The notes under the pieces are model-generated. The model searched no databases. It saw only the letters and a program-made list of their open reading frames with translations, and had not been told where the DNA came from. Made by a program: the position numbers and the translations under genes. 64,000 bases of DNA from Rhodamnia argentea. Its lineage: Eukaryota > Streptophyta > Magnoliopsida > Myrtales > Myrtaceae. The stretch's first letter is position 1, and every line of letters begins with the position of its first letter. Below are positions 57,938 through 64,000 of this stretch, piece by piece. The stretch covers positions 20,652,934 to 20,716,933 of the forward strand of contig NC_063151.1 in assembly GCF_020921035.1 (NCBI RefSeq), read 5' to 3'.

Positions 57938-60900
57938 CAGAGACAGAGACAGAGACAGAGAGAATTCTCAGGACATCATGATCTAACAAGCAACAGCAGT
58001 ATAATTCCCAAATGAAAAAAGAACGAAAAAAAGAAAACATCGTCATAACGTTTGAACCAAACATTTGTACGAAGCTACTTCCAAATTAAATTATTTCTTA
58101 CGTGAACGCAAGAAACTTGCTTTCCTGATTGTCCCAATTGTCCTCGTGCCACGTCACATCAGTCTGCCGGCATTTAAGATCTCATGAACCTCGAGAAAGC
58201 AATAAAGTCCAAATAAGGAGAGAATTATTTACTGAAACATACTTTGCTAAGAAAATCTTCATGACGAAACAGAGGATGCCTTTGCCGGAATTTTATCATC
58301 TCCGAGAAGAATCTGAATTGACTTGTCCTTCTCTCATCCAACTGCACAGAACAAACTTAGACCACCCTTTAATAACTTTGCCATAATCAAGAACAGTAAA
58401 AGTTGGAGTAAAAACTCACCTGTGTCCACAGAAAGTGGTTAAGAGCAGTATCATGACCATAGCTGTTGTTATTTCCATAGCGCGAATGCACATATTCATC
58501 TCCCATTAGCATCATTGGGACTCCCTGAATTCATTTACCAAAATAAACACAAGAGGAGTTAATCTTACACATACATAGTTCAAGACTGACAAAGGAAAAC
58601 AGAAAATGATCAGCATCAGTCGGCACAGGCATTATCCAAGACAAGACCTGTTCTTTTCCCTTTTGATTCACTCTTTTTTTTCCTTTTCTTTTTCTCTGGC
58701 ATGAAACTTTATTGTCAAAAGATACAGCCGAATGTATGCTAAACGTTTATACCTGAGAAACCATAAGGGCCAAATGGAAGTTTTTCATTTGTCTGGAGCG
58801 CAAGGCCTTGACCTTCACATCATCAGTTTCTCCTATTCAAAGAAGAGCACAAAATGGACAGTGCTATATGAGAACTTTCCTGCAAGATTCTCTGCTTGCA
58901 TTCACGAAGAAAGAAAACTCGTATTCTTGAAGAATAACACAATTTGGTTACAAAAGATACCATCACAAACTTCTCAAATTTTGGTATCTCAAACCTTCAA
59001 GCTTCGCAGTACAACTAGCTCAACAGTATTGGGTACCATATTAGGAAGAGAGCAAGCGAAAAGTTTTACTTTCGGGTCTCACCTTCGAAACCACAGTTCC
59101 AACTGAAATTATCATTGCTTCCATCATTTCCACCTTCCCCATTAGCATCATTGTGCTGCAAAACCACCAGTTAAAGGGAAACTGTTGCTTTGTGTCATTT
59201 GAAAATAAGATCACGGCTGTTTACCTTAAAGTTGTATGATACGAGATCATACAGTGTAAATCCATCATGTGCAATGATAAAATTGACACTATGATAGGGC
59301 TTGCGCTTATTGATCTGCAGAATATAGGAAAAGCCACGTGAGGATCCATATATACTTTCAGCCCAAATCTATCATTAATAAGTACCTATACCTTGTACAT
59401 AGATTCTCTTCAGGGGATTCTCAGTTCTTTAACCGTTATGGTATTCTTGTTCGGTTTCCTACTTTCAGTTACTAAGCCCTTAAATTTTCTCCTTTCCTGT
59501 CTGCACTTGTAAATTTTCTATGTAGTAGATAGTTTTTTCAATCAGATGTTCTTATTCATCTTCAAGTACCTTTACCTTCTTGCCAGCTCAACAATTGGAG
59601 GAACAATTGAAGTTGAACACAAACATAACTCTTTGTTTCTTGTTCTCTGGAACGATGCATCGAAATCAATTTTTGGAAGGAATGCCTTCACTAGATTTTA
59701 GTCGAAAAAACAAGCCTAAAATGAAAAAAAAAAATGAAAATCAAGCTGTGTGTTCAAGATAGTTGAGCATTAGACTAGCAGGTAAATTACGAAACCCATC
59801 CATCAGTGAATTAGGTGTCTGGTTATCAACAAAGGAGAAACTGAAATATGAAGCATCTAGCATATTACATAGAGTATGCCAAATACGATCGGGAATAGGA
59901 TCATACTCTATATAGGTCAGCAGATCCAGCAAGTCGAGTGGCAAAACTCCCCTTCATACCAGGGTCACCCTATATCAAACAAGTTCGAAAACAGAAACAG
60001 AAATCTCAACATCCTCCCTATTAAGAAAAATCTTTAAGAGAACCAATAAGATATGCACTAATCAGAACAAAGTCTGCTTATGCATAATTACGAATTTAAG
60101 GCACTATATATGGAAGAAACAGCAATGCATAAGAGAATGTTCTAACTTCTGAAATTATTTCAAAATTGGACCTTGGACATATAATAGTTCAAGGTACCCA
60201 CACCCAGCAGCCTCTCCATGCATGCGCTCGCATAGAGGAAACTAAAATATATCCAACTATCTAGAGTTACATCCACCAAATCTTCACTTTGTTCGGAACC
60301 CTTCCGTGCAAAAAATCAATGTTAAAACGCAAGTAGTGTGCACAAAGAAAGCTAAGCCCAATCTGTAATCTACCTTAGGTGCTCATCTGACTTATGGCTG
60401 TCTAAACTAGCCATAATATAGCAAACAAGCCCATGCGAAGCTAAGACAAACCATATTTGCCCACAGCTCATTCTGAAAGTCAAGCATGAAACTAACTGCA
60501 GCACTCCATTATATTTGATGACAGGAATGAGTTAGTTGTTCGGCATAAATTCACTGCACTTTCTACATTTTTGGCAGTTTCTCCATTTTCCTTTTTCATC
60601 TCTGATGTATTAGAATATCAGAACAGGGCTAGTAGAGTTTCTTCTGCTTTCTCACCTTGATAAATCGTCTTATATCATCACGATACTTTCCATTCCATTC
60701 AGCCCATCTGCATAAAAAATATCCCATGCATAGATAAACCAAGATCTCTCGCTATTTGATACCCCTTCTTTTTTCCCTCCCTGACTGAGCTATTGCAGAA
60801 TAGACAGTAGCATACAAATGAGCTCTACCCAAAGAAAACTACCATTGAGCAAAATGCTGATTAAATTTTAGCAGATGCAAATTTTTTGAGGAATAGCTAC

Positions 60901-63037
60901 TACTTCATCAGTGAGATAAAAAAATAATCAATACCTGTCCCAGTTTGGGAACTTCCCGACAAGATAAAGGCCTCCACAATCCCATGGTTCAGCAATAATT
61001 TTACACCTTGATAATATAGCATCTTTTGCAATCGCCTAGACATTCAACAGTGATAAAATGAGAAACTTCAACACATTTTCAATGCACACTTTAGTAAATC
61101 AATGACTAGGCAACAAATCTCCTGCACTTTTACCTTCCTTTCTGTTCAAACAGATAACAAACTATAACAAAATAAACAGAAAAAAAAAGGAAATTAAAAA
61201 ATGTTAAAGTTGAGTGCACAACCATTTGTTTCCAAAAGCATAGTTTCTTTAATGAATATGTGGTCCATATATTTAGGGGAAAGTACCAAAAGATACCGTA
61301 CTTTTCATACCAATACCAGAAACGTCCCTCTGTTTTACAAACTACAAGTTTGCACCTTGTGACTTAACTGCAGTTTTAATCTAACTGAATGGGCTTATTA
61401 AAAGACCATTCTGCCCTTATATCTTAAACTCGTCTTTCTTCGATTATTCCATCTCTTTCCATCTCTCTCTGACTTATGATTCTTTTTTTCACATAAACTC
61501 TCCATCGGTGACGAGCTTGTTTCTGTGCCTTTCGTCTCTCATGCTTTTGGTCTTGCAAATCGCCTCTTGCAGTCGCTTTCCCACTTTCTGATTAAATTGA
61601 AGGAAAATAGAGGAGGAAAACAATCACCCTTTGGTAAGTTTTCATCCTCAATCTTGCAGTCCTAGGGCTCACATAACAGCTTCTGTGTGGGATTTGTTGT
61701 TTGAATCGAGTGAATAGATATGTCAATAACTTGGATTAGGACACTCTGAATTTGATAACTTGAAAGTGAGAAGATTATGCAAGTTCAAACGTTCATTTTC
61801 CTTATACGTGAAGCAGAAAAATCTTGCGCAATTAAGTGACAAATGAAGGTATGCAGCCATGTTGGGAAATAAGGCACAAAAGAGAAGGGTTATGTAAAAG
61901 GAATATGAATAATAGATGGCCAACATCTTTTTCAGAAGTCAGAAGCGAGAAATTCTGACTTGATGAGCCTTAATTTGCTAAGTTAAGGATGAAGCAGAAT
62001 TTTTTGAACAAAAATGGCAATTTGGCAAGTACCATGACTACATTAACCAGAGTTAACCACAATTAGTTAACAGCAAGGTGCAAAGCGGGAACCAAGCAAC
62101 AAAACGCAAGGTGTAAAATAGTAGTTTCAAAAGTAAGGGTACTCTTTATGGTATAATCCCAATATTTAAGTGCTCTTAACATCTACGCCCCATGTTTTGA
62201 CTCAGATAAGTTGCAAATTACCTATATAAACATCCGTTCTCAAGTAGATACAATCCTTCTTTAAACAGAGACTAGAACATAGATCATTACTCCCAAACCC
62301 AAAGAAAATTTGCTGAAATGGGCATCCAAGTGCAAATAGAAAAAATCAGACAATAACCTTATCTGACCAAGTAATGTCATAGGTACTTACCCTAATTAGT
62401 GGAGGTGCATTAATGGGAGAACCATTTGTTCCTCGACAAAGGACACTAGCAAGATCAAATCGGAATCCATCCACATGATACTCGGTAACCCTGGATTTTG
62501 ATGTAAGACCACAAATAAAATCATTACAGGATTCCACGATACGAAGTCAAGCAGCAAGATTTGCAGCATGTGAAATTTAAAAGTGTGAGTGAAATTAAAC
62601 CAGCTGTACCAGTGAGGATAGCAGGTGTATTACTTTAGGACTCTACACCCAACCAAAGTTCAAACATCAGATATTGTAACAAATTTTAGGTCTGTAGATA
62701 TTTCGAAAAATTTGAGTGACAAATTTAACTCTGCATGGGGAGGGATTACAGTAAGTAAATATCATTGTTTAGACGCAGTAACATTGATCCTTAAGCGTCT
62801 CAAGCTCTCAATATATATGCAGTTCACTATTGAGATGCATCGCTTGCGTTTCATATCAGCAGAAACATTTGAAGATTCATACAACAAAGGATAATATTTG
62901 AACTAGAGAATATGTTAGCTCCTTTACAAAGCTTAATCGTTTATGTTCTTAGCTTTGGGAAATTTAAACTCACCAATGCCTTAGGCTATCAAGAATCAGT
63001 TCCATGACCACAGGATGATTGCAGTTTAACGTGTTTC
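56968..63037 (-). CDS. ISA3: Isoamylase 3 (starch debranching enzyme), 3' part; 5' exons outside window
   Basis: Thirteen exons in minus-strand order: 63037-62974, 62490-62391, 61035-60935, 60707-60656, 59969-59907, 59314-59225, 59155-59083, 58832-58753, 58524-58420, 58341-58243, 58163-58102, 57615-57507 and 57081-56968. All have GT-AG borders and fitting phases, and together give the last 370 residues. GH13 isoamylase features are present: the VDGFRFD nucleophile region (exon 62391-62490), AEPWD with the general acid Glu (60935-61035), and IIAHDGFTL with the transition-state Asp (59225-59314). [18 protein letters not shown] and the [10 protein letters not shown] loop fit ISA3 rather than ISA1, which has a longer, different loop. 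ISA3 hydrolyses alpha-1,6 branches of short-branched glucans during starch breakdown in plastids. The first exon here starts inside a Gly codon; the transit peptide, CBM48 and first catalytic strands must lie beyond 64 kb. The sequence ends SILFEAKL. No disabling change seen. Confidence 0.92.
57882..57962. repeat. Compound microsatellite (GT)n-(GA)n-(GAGACA)n in an ISA3 intron
   Basis: GT repeat, then GA, then GACAGA/GAGACA hexamers, about 80 bp, inside the penultimate-but-one ISA3 intron (57616-58101). Confidence 0.9.
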
Positions 63038-64000
63038 CTGTAGATGAACAAAACTAATGCAACTGAGAACATTAAAATGACATTATGATAGGAACCAAAA
63101 GTCATCAAAGACAAGTTTGAATAGCCATTAAGACAAAATTACAGTGCTCTGTGTAGCTCAGAGAGAAATGAGAGACAAATACAATGTTGATGTGTTATTC
63201 TGACAGCCATAGACTTTGTTTCTCCAGGGATGATTCAAACTTCTAATCCACAAAGATGTACTATAAAATATCACAAAAAAAAAAAATCCAGAAGCAGTTT
63301 GGCACCACATACAATAGCGAACAATGCTTTCCCAGCACAAAGAAAAGCTGTTGAAAAAAATTGTTCCCCAAATTCACATTTCTTTCATGTATTTAGAACT
63401 TTGTGATGACTTCATATTCAACCGTCATTTATTCCAATAAACCATGTACAAAAATGTACTTAAGACTCACCTGCAAACTTATATCTGACAAGAGAGTTGC
63501 AATATCCAAACAAAAAGCTATACACGACCACATTGACAAGCACCAATTTGCTCCAAAAAAGTGACATAAACGAACTGCTGGAACTTCTTCGCAATAAATT
63601 TTGTGCAAAGCTACTCAAAATGTATGATCACAGACTAATAAGAAGCCCATCTTCCAGAGAAACAGACCAAGTCAACCATTAAGCACTCCCCATGTTGAAC
63701 CACAACCAGCAGAGATAATTAAATGGACCAAGGAGTTTGTAGTTTTAAATCCGGGAAAATCAAGCTGACGCCACCCTCTGCATTGTAGGTAATGTCTAGT
63801 GGCCTGGACAAGGAAAGTGCATTTCTAGGCTCTTAGAGATTCAAATTCTGTTTGGGATGGCATTTTGAATGTTACCCTGGACAGTACCAGGTTGAGTACT
63901 CTTGTGAAAAGCTATGTCAGATCATCCGAATAAAAGGCGGTAGACAAAAAGAAACAACCACTCTAAAGATTGTTATGGACTGGAAGTTCCGTCGTAAAAT
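63038..64000. other. ISA3 intron sequence to the window edge
   Basis: No upstream ISA3 exon was recognised in this stretch, so it is probably part of a long intron. The short frames here show no similarity. Confidence 0.55.

Noticed and set aside
63690..63830. Possible missing ISA3 exon ending GGTTGTG (minus strand)
   Set aside because: The last residues (AGCG) would fit before the next exon, but upstream residues do not resemble the expected conserved strand, and the donor (GTTCAA) is weak. The true exon is more likely beyond 64 kb.
1..64000. tRNA, rRNA, CRISPR arrays, organelle insertions, viral insertions and known miRNA precursors
   Set aside because: I looked for characteristic words (T-loop sequence, common mature miRNAs, repeat-spacer arrays, conserved polymerase motifs) and recognised none; a covariance-model or database search would be decisive.

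Overview
This is plant nuclear DNA from a eudicot. Genes have introns with GT-AG borders, intergenic DNA is AT-rich, and short nonautonomous DNA transposons are abundant. The gene families (an ISA3-type starch debranching enzyme, an LRR receptor kinase of the MIK2-like type, an ATL RING-H2 protein, a uclacyanin, a classical arabinogalactan protein) are land-plant families. The overall style would fit a woody rosid, possibly Myrtaceae, but species cannot be fixed from the sequence alone.

Layout. 0-1.2 kb: an intronless ANTH-domain clathrin-assembly-like gene (minus). 1.2-16 kb: no gene I can support; it holds a CTA-flanked MITE (1.85-2.44 kb), a clean hAT-type element with a perfect 8-bp target duplication (2.52-3.36 kb), two foldback families, a small inverted-repeat MITE (10.4-10.6 kb) and a TAA-flanked element (10.7-11.6 kb). 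16.4-18.8 kb: a three-exon bHLH transcription factor (plus). 19-26 kb: transposon and LTR-like remnants, including a second hAT element with an 8-bp duplication. 26.9-28.1 kb: a RING-H2 ATL ubiquitin ligase (minus). 29.4-31.5 kb: copia-LTR-like and foldback sequence. 31.8-33.8 kb: a four-exon chloroplast RNA-binding protein with two RRMs (plus), with a TTA-flanked MITE in intron 2. 38.8-39.6 kb: a uclacyanin-type phytocyanin (plus). 46.3-46.8 kb: a classical GPI-anchored arabinogalactan protein (minus). 49.8-54.8 kb: an intact LRR receptor kinase with about 32 LRRs (minus) and, just downstream, a broken copy of its kinase tail. 57.0-63.0 kb: the 3' thirteen exons of an isoamylase 3 gene (minus), continuing past the right edge of the window.

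The genes do not form a pathway or cluster. Themes are cell surface and secretion (AGP, uclacyanin, receptor kinase, clathrin adaptor), plastid function (RNA-binding protein, ISA3) and regulation (bHLH, ATL). CT-rich tracts on the coding strand lie in the probable leaders or promoters of the ANTH, uclacyanin and AGP genes, and CT and GA tracts flank the bHLH promoter. I found no convincing new biological system. The best leads are the recently homogenised LRR block of the receptor kinase, its tandem decayed neighbour, and several DNA transposons whose ends and target duplications can be read directly.
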